Source: Gordionus sp. m RMFG-2023
Lineage: Eukaryota > Nematomorpha > Gordioida > Chordodea > Parachordodidae
Length of the DNA: 64,000 nt
NCBI RefSeq assembly: GCF_954871325.1
Contig: NC_088777.1
Coordinates: 10,765,366 to 10,829,365, forward strand
Direction: 5' to 3'
A program made the position numbers and the translations under genes. Below, one piece after another: positions 28,501 through 37,100 of this stretch. The notes under the pieces are model-generated. The model saw nothing but the letters and a program-made list of their open reading frames with translations, did not search any database and was not told the origin of the DNA. Positions within the stretch are counted from its first letter, which is position 1. Each line of letters starts with the position of its first letter.

Positions 28501-31500
28501 CAGTCCTTTATTTAGGTAATGAATGATGAGATAATTTAAACAAATTTCTAGGATAATATGATATGATTTCTGTTATATTATATACTTTTTTAAATTATTA
28601 TAAATTAAATTAATTTGAGGAATTTTTTATTGGTATATTTATATTTTTTAAATTATTTTATATATTAATAAAATAAATATTTCAAAAAAATAATGTGAAT
28701 ATAATTTACAAAAATGAAGATATAAATAACATTTGTGGAAATATTTCAAATGCTATTGTGTATAAGTAGGGCCATATTTTATGAAATCCTTTGATATGTA
28801 TAGTATATATTACTTTAATTAATTTAATATATTTTAGAATTGTTATTAAAAACAGATTCGAAAAACATAATAAAATAAGAATTTAATGGATAAAATGTAT
28901 AAATACGTGATACGTGACATATAGCGCATATGCCCTCTGACGCTGAGTAACAACAGAGCTACCTAGGTTTTCCTCATTTGCATCTAATTGGAACAAAAGT
29001 TAATTGGAACAAAAGTTAATTGGGGCATAAGTTAAAAAAATATGAGGAGCCCTCCACACGCTTGTGGGCAAGCCGCACGTAGTTGTATGCTCAACATTTC
29101 GAAAAATGTCGCAGACGTCCATAGGCTTAAAAAACTAAAAAGAGCGGGGCAAAAAAAGAGCGGGGCAAAAAAAGAGCCTATGCCCAAGAACTGCAGTTTA
29201 AGTTAATTACTTTAAGGGTAGGTTGTGGCTGATTTTAAGTTTAAAGTTTTTATAAAGAATTAAAATAAAGTACCTACCGATTCAGTTTGCTATTTGTCCT
29301 TATTTAGAAACGTCACATATTATGATTTGAAAAAAAATGTTGACGATTGAAATTTTAATCACAGGTGATATTTCATTTGAAATATTTTTCCTTTATCCTG
29401 AAAAGTTTTTTAATGGACTATTTGCAATTAATTTAATGAATTGTTTCATATTTAAATTTAACTCCATTACATCTTTAATAGTCTTATAGTAACAGAGAGA
29501 TTTATATTTTGTATATTCTTTCTTATTATAGGTGTAAAGCCATGTAATGGCATCATGAACTAAATTTTGATCCGAATTTTTTATGATATGGGCCAAAAAT
29601 TTAATGCGTCGTTTTCTCAGGGAGATGTGTATCGGAGTATGCTAGTGTTGTTAAACGGCTCGTTTTGAGCCGATTTTTTAAAACGGCTAACTCAATATTT
29701 TAGGCAGAAAAATATTGCCTAAGCCTCGAGATTTCGATAATATATGTCTAAACCTTTGTTCCTTCTGTGAGCAAAATCTTCAGGCCTGCGTAATATTTTT
29801 CTGGATATAATATTGAATTAGCCGTTTTTAAAAATCGGCTCAAAATGAGCCGTTTAACAACACTAGAGTATGCTTAGATGTTTTCCATAAATTATTATTT
29901 GATATAACCTTCGGATAAAAAATGTGATTTATGATCCTAAGACAATTATTTAAAAAGGATTGGAGTCCCTATTTTCTGTTTTATTAAATTCCCAGCAATA
30001 TGGGGATAATTGTTGAATTAAAAATTCTAAGTCTGGTGTAAACAGAGATCTCCTTTGTTTCCATATTTTAATATACTTGTAAACCTTTCGCCTTTTGTAT
30101 TATTATTTTCATCTCTTCTTTACGCAGCCCTTGTTGTCCAACAATATGCCTAAGTATTTAATTTTATACCTTAATAATATTACCACCAATTATGATATTT
30201 GGATTTTGGGCTGCAATAGGGGAAGGAAGAATGACTGTTTTGTTAAAATTTATTTTCAATCCCATTTTTAGACTTAAATTTTCTAATAGGTATAACAAAT
30301 TTTCCGTTTCTTTGATGCTTAAAGACACCACAGCGATGTAATCCGCATATGATATTATCCTATTTTCTAGATGTAACTTTGCGTTTGAGCTCAGATCCAT
30401 TAAACTCGCGGCTCCCGAGACTTCATTTATAATTTTATACATTATGATATTAAACAGAAGAGGTTAAAGTACACATTCTTGTTTCACTCACACCTTTCTT
30501 AATCTTAAAAGGGGGGGGGGGTGTCTTATTGTTGATTTTGATAAAACCGGTAAGATTCTTGTAGTGGTTTTTTATATGAGAATTATATTTGATTCGATAC
30601 CGCATTCTAACAGCGTCTTCCATAAAGCATCATTATTTACATTGGCAAAAGCTCTGCTGAAATCAACGAAAGTGAAGTGGGCGGGAATTTTATTTTGCAT
30701 TATTATTTTTAGTGCTAAAATTGGTTCCAGCATATTTTTCTTTGGTCTGTAGGCAGAAATATATTTCAGAAGCAAGGTTGGCAGAGATGACATGATTCTG
30801 TTCTTTATCAGAACCATGAATATTTTAGACACAGTAGATGTGAGGGCAATCGCGTGATAATCTTTGAAATTTTTTGGGTCTTTTATCTTGGGGAAATTAC
30901 ATAATAAAGAGATATTCCATTCTTTGGGAGTTTCACCACTATCCCAGATTTTGTTAAAGAGATGTAGTAGATAGGAGGATATAGTGTTTGGTCTATTTTA
31001 AGATGTTCAGCCGTTATTTCATCTAGCCCAGGGGCTTTATTATTACGCAGTTTAGTGATTGCTTTCCCATTTTCATCAGTGGAGAAACCAGACGGAGGCG
31101 GGATTGAGTGTTCTCTTATGTTCGTTTGATAGAGGGCTTTTCTTGAGTCGAAGGCCCTCATATAGTAATCTAACAATAAAGCTATTTGCTCTTGATCCGA
31201 AATTTGTTTCCCGTTCTTTAAAACTAGAGATGGGAGCTTTTTGAAACTATAGGGGTTGCAAAAATATTTTAGTTTAGTGTACGCATCATATATTCTATTT
31301 TCTATCGATTTCAAAAGCTTTCTTTGCAATGTATATCCTTCTATCGCTCCTCAAGCATTTGTATGTCCTTCCATAATTCCTTGTTTAAAACATTTCCTTC
31401 TTTAATCTGATTGATTTTAACTACTGTCTCATTAGTTAACCATTCCTTCATAAAAAGATATTTATATTAGGTAGCATGTTATATGACTCTATAATGCTAC

Positions 31501-33639
31501 TTTTAAAAAGGTTCCAGAATACATCTACATATCTATTCTCGGTCATATTCAAGAAATTTTCTCTTTTCCTGACTAACATTTGGTCCATTAATTGTAAATT
31601 TTCCTGAGATTATTCTTTGATTTGTTTCTGAGGTAGTATAGGTTTAAAAAGATTTACCCTGTATCCAGATGTATTTGGATAGTTTTGTGATGGTATTTCC
31701 ATATATTCTCTACAAACATCTTAGCAACCACCATTCTGTGGTCTGATAGTTTCATGCTCGTTGACACTTTGATGTTCTCAAACCATTCATGGATATTAGA
31801 TATGAAAAAATCTATTTGGGATTTGTGTTTAGCTCTCACAAAAGTAAACGTATTTATCTCACTATGGTTGAAAAAAGTATACTCTATTTTCTTGGTTTTG
31901 CAAAAGTAATCTTATGCTATCTTCCTTATTGGTTTGCATGGTCGCATTTCCAATAATATTATTATTAACATATTCCTTATTTTTGCCAATTTTCAAGTTG
32001 AGGTCTCCTAAAATTATGATATTATATCTTGAAGGCAGAGAATTTATTAGAGTATTTATTTCAATCTCGAGATTTCGCTAATAGTTGCCAAAACCTTTGT
32101 GCCATCTATGAGAAAAATATTCAAGCTTATGTAATATTTTTCTGGATAAAATAATGAGTTAGCCGTTTTTAAAAATCGGCTCAAAACGAGCCGTTTAACA
32201 ACAATACAGTACACTTTAAAAAATCTGTTCAAACTAGGTCGAGGTGAATATTTTATAAAAAATTAGGGCTATGCCAGGGGATGGGGCTTAAATTTTGAAA
32301 TATAATGATTTCATTTTTTGAAATAAAATTTATATATTTTAAGATTTCTACAAGAAATAAGGTGCAAATATTTTCTATTTGATTGTAAAACATATTTTTA
32401 TAATTAAAAAAAATAATTAACTTTATATTTGTAGAAAGGCAGAATGTATAATTTATATGTGTATAATAAGTCAATATCTATTATATTTTATAAATATATT
32501 AATTAAAAATAAACAAAAGATTATAGTAAAAAAGATGAAAAAATAATAATTGGACAAATAAAAAAATCTTTCAAGTTCGTGCCAGGCTGAATAAATTGTT
32601 TTAAAACTATTTCGTAATCAGGCTGGGCTTGAAAATTTTGGCCCAATAAAGATCAATATAGTATATTACATAAATAAAAGCAATGCTAAAAATAATCATA
32701 GTGAAATCTTTATACTGAGGAAAAAACATTAAGGTAATCATACGTTTATTGGTATGCATACCTAAACAAGTAATGCACATGATAAGTTAATAAAATATAG
32801 AATAGAATATCTAGTACAATATTGATTTTCAAGTAAAATGATAAAATACAATAATAAACAAATAGTATTTAGCCTAAAAATTTTTTTTTAATACCTAGGC
32901 TAGGCCTGAAACTTTTTTAATACTGGGTCTGGCTGATATTTTAAAACCAAATATAAATTAGCACTATTAGCTATAAAAATTAAATGTAATTAATTTGCAT
33001 TAAAAAAACCGGGCCAGACCAAAAAATAGATTTTAAAAATATTCCTGACAGGCCAGAAAATATAAAGCCTGGCTAAAAAATTCATTTTTGAAAAAAATCC
33101 AGGCCAGGCCATTCAAATAGTACCTTTGCAGGTCTGATGTATATATATGAAATAATTCTTAAGAATAATTTTGTCCATGATTTATATTTCCAAAATTTTT
33201 TACAAAAATTACAAATTTAACATTCTATCATTAATTTATATAAATTTGTGTATTAGAAATTGTTCATATTTTACTCACTTGTCCTAATAAATTTTTGAAA
33301 CTTAAGATATTCTTAAATAACTACTAAAATAATTATAAAAAAATTAAACCCCTCCCTCCCAATAGAACATTCCAGCATGTGTGGCTGCACATTTATCAAT
33401 TCTAAAAATTATTAAAAATTGATTTAAATGTTAAATAGTATCCAATTCAAGAAATATAATCAAATTATAATGTATGACAAATATTTTACCGATAATATCT
33501 GAGATAATGCTAAATGCTTTTTTGGCTTTGATCCATTCTTAAGCAAAAGTTCCATTGAATAATGTTTTTCAGACTCATAGCATTCCAATCGTGGTGAGAC
33601 TGGATCTACCAAAATAAACCATTTCTTAGACCATGTTTT
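7533..33639 (-). CDS. DOK-like docking protein (PH + PTB adaptor), N-terminal exon missing
   Basis: Eight exons, all joining in phase at GT..AG sites: 33639-33490, 25499-25311, 20698-20503, 20393-20211, 16243-16036, 12261-12041, 10388-10254 and 8044-7533 (stop at 7535-7533). They encode 597 residues. Exons 1-2 form most of a PH domain (KTWSKKWFILVD at the start; a C-terminal helix with LNSWLTALRLI). Exons 5-6 form an IRS/DOK-type PTB domain: VPTEPSKRCKL, YYLLVSSQNIAL, FVWPYR joined to YIRRYGRSRNGKAF, then FEAGRKCESGEGLFTFKT, which includes the arginines that bind phosphotyrosine in this family. DOK proteins sit under the membrane and dampen or relay tyrosine-kinase signals. The tail has tyrosines in possible SH2-binding settings (for example LYSQI near the end). 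The PH-PTB linker, about 130 residues, is longer than usual. The donor after exon 10388-10254 (GTTTTT) is weak but the frame supports it. The first coding exon was not located. Confidence 0.85.
8190..8520. repeat. possible worn MITE in DOK-like gene 3' flank or intron
   Basis: It begins near TAGAGGTCTGC and carries repeated CCCGCCC-type motifs in T-rich DNA, like the GGCCCGG MITEs. No target duplication was found. Confidence 0.3.
9402..9980 (+). mobile_element. internally deleted hAT transposon
   Basis: The left end CAGGGTTGGCAAG leads within about 100 bp into a fragment of hAT transposase C-terminal coding (YQGEYLTSSEFNEVYDIIQE at about 9515-9575). A longer relative at 16721-17723 has the matching LTSSEFDKACDIIQELDILQ. 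The central part of the transposase gene is absent, the remaining frame has stops and shifts, and the right terminal repeat is lost. Confidence 0.6.
10870..12019 (+). mobile_element. Tc1/mariner-type transposon with transposase remnant
   Basis: Both ends are clear: CAGGGTTGCAAG at 10870 and the inverted CTGCAACCCTG ending at 12019, each flanked by TA (10868-10869 and 12020-12021), the target duplication of the Tc1/mariner superfamily. At 11300-11510 the plus strand encodes PPYLTQLNPIENFFGVMKNK, the region around the third acidic catalytic residue of the DDE transposase, here a Glu in NPIENF. The rest of the transposase cannot be read in one frame. The element lies in a DOK-like gene intron, with its end only 21 bp from the 12041 exon border. 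Confidence 0.8.
12275..14120. repeat. pair of about 190-bp direct repeats, LTR-like
   Basis: Segments at about 12300-12490 and 13930-14120 share long stretches such as CAGACAAGAATAATCAA and CACATCATATGGTTTTGG in the same orientation. The DNA between them is unusually G-rich on the plus strand and has no recognisable protein. This may be a non-autonomous LTR-type relic or two copies of a dispersed repeat. It lies within a DOK-like gene intron and carries a MITE insertion. Confidence 0.4.
13474..13673 (+). repeat. 200-bp hAT-type MITE with exact 8-bp target duplication
   Basis: It is flanked by CAGTGACC at 13466-13473 and 13674-13681. The ends are CAGAAACCTGCAGAGG and, inverted, GAGAGACCTGCAGG. 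The interior has GGCCCGG and GGCCGGGCG motifs around a T-rich core. An 8-bp duplication with CAGRGACCTGCA-type ends fits hAT. It is the best-kept member of the family also seen at 5535 and 33136. Confidence 0.75.
14121..16035. other. DOK-like gene intron, AT-rich
   Basis: No exon is supported between the PTB exons at 12261 and 16036. A fragment near 14205 resembles the AGAGATCTGC end of the local MITEs. Confidence 0.5.
16721..17723 (+). mobile_element. hAT transposon remnant with transposase C-terminal coding
   Basis: Plus-strand frames from 16721 to 17612 give hAT transposase pieces: NPQYKGLTSSEFDKACDII near 17130-17200 and RLKISTTKKLLRVYHNLRLI near 17462-17521, the C-terminal dimerisation part of this superfamily. 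Stops and shifts separate them. The right end ACAACCCTG at 17715-17723 is the inverse of the CAGGGTTG left end of the deleted relative at 9402. The left end is not visible. It lies in a DOK-like gene intron. Confidence 0.6.
18188..18405. repeat. palindromic hAT MITE (TAGTGTTGTTAAACGGC family)
   Basis: Ends TAGTGTTGTTAAACGGCTCG and an inverted GCCGTAAACAACACTA enclose two near-complementary halves (GGCTAACTCAATATTTTA-like). GCATT abuts both ends, a possible remnant of an 8-bp duplication. Further copies lie at 29643, 32067, 35405, 56038, 60553 and 62985. Confidence 0.7.
18427..19971 (+). mobile_element. hAT transposon remnant
   Basis: The left end TAGTGTTGTTAAAAGGGTCG and right end TTAACAACACTA at 19960-19971 match the MITE ends. 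Close to the right end (about 19645-19700) the plus strand encodes ERLFSKAKYVFNERRVLM, the hAT C-terminal dimerisation motif. This longer copy could belong to the lineage that mobilised the MITEs. Most transposase coding is lost. No clean target duplication was seen. Confidence 0.6.
21240..22640. mobile_element. PIF/Harbinger copy, left arm of a long inverted repeat
   Basis: The plus strand from 21338 encodes AWDGTNTKKFLNYLGIDEMI and, further on, a segment with WLEYLKFIEPMIADR, resembling the second (Myb/SANT-type) protein of Harbinger elements. The minus strand at about 22510-22340 encodes RLSHACVSVERNFCGI and RPIEI, the C-terminal part of the Harbinger DDE transposase. The two frames converge. 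Stops interrupt both. The copy is repeated in reverse at 22780-24155. Confidence 0.65.
22780..24155. mobile_element. PIF/Harbinger copy, right arm of a long inverted repeat
   Basis: The plus strand at about 22838-23080 encodes DDAFPFSSYLMKPYPKKG, RLSHARV and RPIEISLVYIEIIVKTICIL, characteristic of the C-terminal third of Harbinger transposases. The minus strand from about 24070 to 23400 carries the partner gene seen in the left arm. The two arms are very similar: one 21-bp segment present in the left arm (near 21405) is missing here. Terminal repeats and target duplications could not be placed. Confidence 0.65.
24200..25310. other. DOK-like gene intron, AT-rich
   Basis: No exon seen. A segment at about 24380-24450 (GGGATGCGAACCTGAACC) resembles one near 46500 and is probably an old dispersed repeat. 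Confidence 0.4.
25500..28899. other. large DOK-like gene intron
   Basis: AT-rich DNA between the two PH-domain exons. About 26340-26490 has CGGATCGGGC and GGGATCTGG motifs in T-rich DNA, like the GGCCCGG MITEs. No coding exon is supported. Confidence 0.4.
28900..32066 (-). mobile_element. LINE retrotransposon, inactive, minus strand
   Basis: In reading order on the minus strand: the C-terminal part of an apurinic-type endonuclease (IIILGDLNLKIGKNKE near 32030, then QIDFFISN and SDHRMVVAKM near 31820-31730), the fingers of a reverse transcriptase (NNKAPGLDEITAEHLK near 31040), motif A (FTFVDFSRAFANVN near 30680) and motif C as YADYIAVVS near 30350, where the family has YADD. That change alone should remove activity, and there are several frame breaks. 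The 5' part is missing beyond a MITE fragment at 32067. A G+C-richer segment at 28920-29220 with short repeats may be its 3' untranslated region. The layout fits RTE/CR1/Jockey-type LINEs. A MITE is inserted at 29643. Confidence 0.75.
29643..29865. repeat. palindromic hAT MITE with exact 8-bp target duplication, inside the LINE
   Basis: TAGTGTTGTTAAACGGCTCG at the left and its inverse at the right are flanked by GAGTATGC at 29635-29642 and 29866-29873. The halves are largely self-complementary. The 8-bp duplication assigns the family to hAT and shows that it moved after the LINE had landed. Confidence 0.85.
32067..32206. repeat. right half of a palindromic hAT MITE
   Basis: It starts abruptly inside the element (CTCGAGATTTCGCTAATAG) and runs to the right end GTTTAACAACAATA. 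It directly abuts the truncated 5' side of the LINE, so a deletion probably removed both the MITE's left half and the LINE's front part. Confidence 0.65.
32888..33136 (-). repeat. GGCCCGG-family MITE, inverted copy
   Basis: Read on the minus strand it begins CAGACCTGCAAAGGTAC at 33136, then GGCCTGGCCTGG, a T-rich core and further AGGCC motifs. It matches the copies at 5535 and 13474. The far end (GGCTAGGCCTG near 32895) is less certain. Confidence 0.6.
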
Positions 33640-34160
33640 CTAAAATTAAATGCACAATATTTTATGTTAATAGTTTTATTTACTCTTAATAATGAAGAGG
33701 AAGGAATATATAAATATCCAGATTTAAAAATTTTATGTTTTTCATTCATTCATAAAAGAAAGGCGTGTTATATAAAAAGATCAAGCGGATGATTGGCAGA
33801 TGCCATGAGAACAAATATTTTGATCGCTTAACTTGTGATCAAGATCGTCAATTTGTTACAAAAAATATCAAAATATTAGGTTACTCTTAGGATTTTATGA
33901 TCAACAATAAGAACTCATAGTCTAACAAATTTATTACAATACTATCTGACTTTACAGGTCCAACCAGCTTATGATAAGGTGGTTTATATTTAAATCAATA
34001 TTCATCTATTTAGCTACATTTCACATATTTGATAAATTAATTGCGTAATAATTAAATTTCTGAAGACACCATCATTGAGCATTTTCATATTCACCTCATT
34101 CTTTCTTCATTATAATTTCGATATAATGCATCTTGTTTTAATTAATAAAACCACACCCAG
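33640..34160. promoter_or_regulatory. interval between divergent DOK-like and cortactin genes
   Basis: The first cortactin codon (34161) and the nearest known DOK-like exon (33639) point away from each other across about 520 bp. CACACCCAG just before the ATG looks like a splice acceptor, so cortactin may have an untranslated upstream exon. The plus strand at 33771-33890 reads as a non-AT-like peptide that I cannot place. Whether both promoters are here depends on the unlocated first DOK-like exon. Confidence 0.35.
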
Positions 34161-37100
34161 ATGACTCCGATTAATAATAAGGTAAATTCTAATGATGATT
34201 GGGATACTGATCCAAATTTCAATGTGAGTTTTATATAATGCTATTAGAAAAAAAAACTTTACTTTATTAAGGAAAATGGTGTAGATGACCAGCCTAGATG
34301 GGGATGTAAATCGATTATGACTGGGAATGAAGAATCCATAAAGTATTGCCTTTACTATTTATATCAATTTCAATTTAATATTATATTTTTATAAAAATAT
34401 TTAGCTTTACAGAGTTGAGAGAAATTGTTAAAAAATCTCATGATGATATTAAACAAAAAGAAATGGAGAATATGCCCAAAGCCTCTTTTGGGTATGGAGG
34501 AAAATTTGGAATTGAAAAAGACAGAAAAGATATTGTATATATTACTTTATATTTTATAATAAAATTTGAATATGAAAATATACCTCTATTTCTCAGTGAC
34601 CTTACAAATGTATTACCTACTTATTTTCAAATGTTAGCACATTTGTTAAATATTATTTTGTTTTTTTTAACCCTCCACTTCCAATTGGCCTTGTACCAAT
34701 TTTTTCTATATATTTTCCCAATATCATACAAGTTTCATAAATTACTTTTAAGATGTGGCTTAACAAGTAGGAGATAAGCTTATCTAAAAATCAGCATGAT
34801 GTTAAAAAATAAATGTAAAAGAAAATTTATGCTAGTTTAATATGAAAATATACCAAATAAACAATATCTACTAAATATGTTCAGACCTAACAATAAATAT
34901 TTTTTAACTTATTCATACTAATCTTAGGGCCTGACCTGTGGGTCTCCACCTTTTTCTTCAAACCTTTGGATAATTTAAATTTTGCATTAATAAATGAATA
35001 CTTCTTAAATTCTTTACATATCTACATTAATTTATTATAAACAATTCTTTTGTTTGTCTTAAATATTTGTTGAATAATTGTATATTTTTGTTAAAATATA
35101 AAAATTATAAGGATTATATGAAATCCATTTTTAAAAAAAAATTGATTTGAAATATTCGAAAAAAATTTATTGAATCTTTTTATCGCAGAATTTGAAATAT
35201 ATTATATTCTTTCAAATTGTCTAATAAAAATTTTATCCTTAAATAGTTTTATTTGCATAAAATTTAAATATATATTGATTTTCATTTCAATGATTATAAT
35301 AAATTTAAATGTTTAAGATGAATACAAGTTTTATTTAAATAATTTAAGATAATTTTGTTGAAAATTCTTTAACATTTTAAAATAAATTATGCATACCTTG
35401 TGATTAGGGTTGTTAAATGGCTCAATTTGAGCAGATTGTTAAAAACGGCTAACTCAATATTTTATCCAGAAAAATATTATGCAAGCCTACAGATTTTGCT
35501 TATAGGTGGCACATAGGATTGAACATCTATTGGCGAAATCTCGGCACTTAGGCAGTATTTCCCTGGTTATAATGTTGAATAACTTTTTTTAAAAATTGGC
35601 TCAAAATGAGCTGTTTAATTCTAATTAAGAGACAACTAACAACTACTTTTATAGTAAAAATGTTCTAAGATTGAGGAAATAGCCTAGCTATGAGTTATAG
35701 AAATATTGATCAAGAATAAGTTCACAGACTTTTACCATTGGAGAGGAGGGCTTATGACAAAAGATCCTCATTAAAATTGGAGAAGGTAAGGATTAATTTG
35801 AATTTAGATTTGCTGCTAATTTGTTTTTCCTTTTTTTTTTACTAATTTTGATTTTGGTAGGGATATAAGTTAATATGTCATTGACTTGGGAGGAGGGGTA
35901 TATAAATTCTTATGAAAGCAAATTTTTATTTAAAGATAAATATGAAAATAGAATTAGTAAAGGTGATTCATTATTGATTCTAAATTTTAATATATATAAA
36001 GTTTATTCTAACAACAAATCAAATTATTTGATATTATATTATTAAATAAAATTAAATAATTTTTAAATTATCAATTTCTATGAAATATTGGTATAATATT
36101 TCCAATATTTTTATTTAAGAATACAATATTTGAAACTTTTACAAATAAATGATGGTCCTCCAAGATTATTTATATTATTGGAATATATTATAGTTCAGTT
36201 CTTCTAATCAACATTTGTAGGATTTATATATCAGAGAGTTTACTACAATTTCACCATTAGCCTTTTACTGGGAATATGCCAACATTATACTGCTTTTCAG
36301 CCACTCAAGAGAGGCTTGCCAAATTTATATTAGGATAAGTATTAATATTTCAAAATCGAAAATTTTTACCAAGTTAATTCTCAACCTATCCATAGTTATT
36401 ATAAGCCTTTGTTGCATGTTATAGAATTTAAATTCCACACTTATATCTGCTCGATCGAGAAAGATATAAAAACAAAAAAGGCTTGGCAAAGAATGAGGAA
36501 TATATTTCATTCCTAGCATTTATATGCAAATTAGAAAGTTTACCAGTTAAACTATAAAAAAGTATATTTTCTACCACATGCATTATCTTAAACCATGGTT
36601 GAAGTATGGATACTGACTAAAACATTCTATTATTTGATGTATTTTGAAAACTAGTTGTCTATGAGTTATTTTAAACATCAGAAATATTAATTAACAATAT
36701 TTAGAGAACAGACTGGCAACCATTTCCTATTTAAATCCAAAAGAGCAGTTTATTTATATGATACCATGCTCATCTTATCCTAAATACACCTCAGCATAGA
36801 TATAGGACAAAATGACACCCCAGTTTAAACTGCTACATCTATACTATTTCTATTCAATAAACAATAATCCACAATATTAACTTTTCCAACTGGTTAGATT
36901 AGCTCAAAATAGAGGAGAATGGAAGAATCAGATCAATACTAAATTCGATATGTTGTGACTGTTCAAAATTTTATAACCTATCTTGCTGGTACTTTATTTT
37001 CTTCAGGGAAATCCTTCTGCCTTTGATAATTTTGACTAATGTTTTTAATTAATTTGATCAAGCTGAACGTTTTGACCTTTAGAGGATTTAATAAAAATTG

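Noticed and set aside
34415-34777. A 120-residue protein starting inside the third cortactin exon
   Set aside because: Its first third is the cortactin exon read through into the intron. The donor at 34535 and in-phase joins define the real product.
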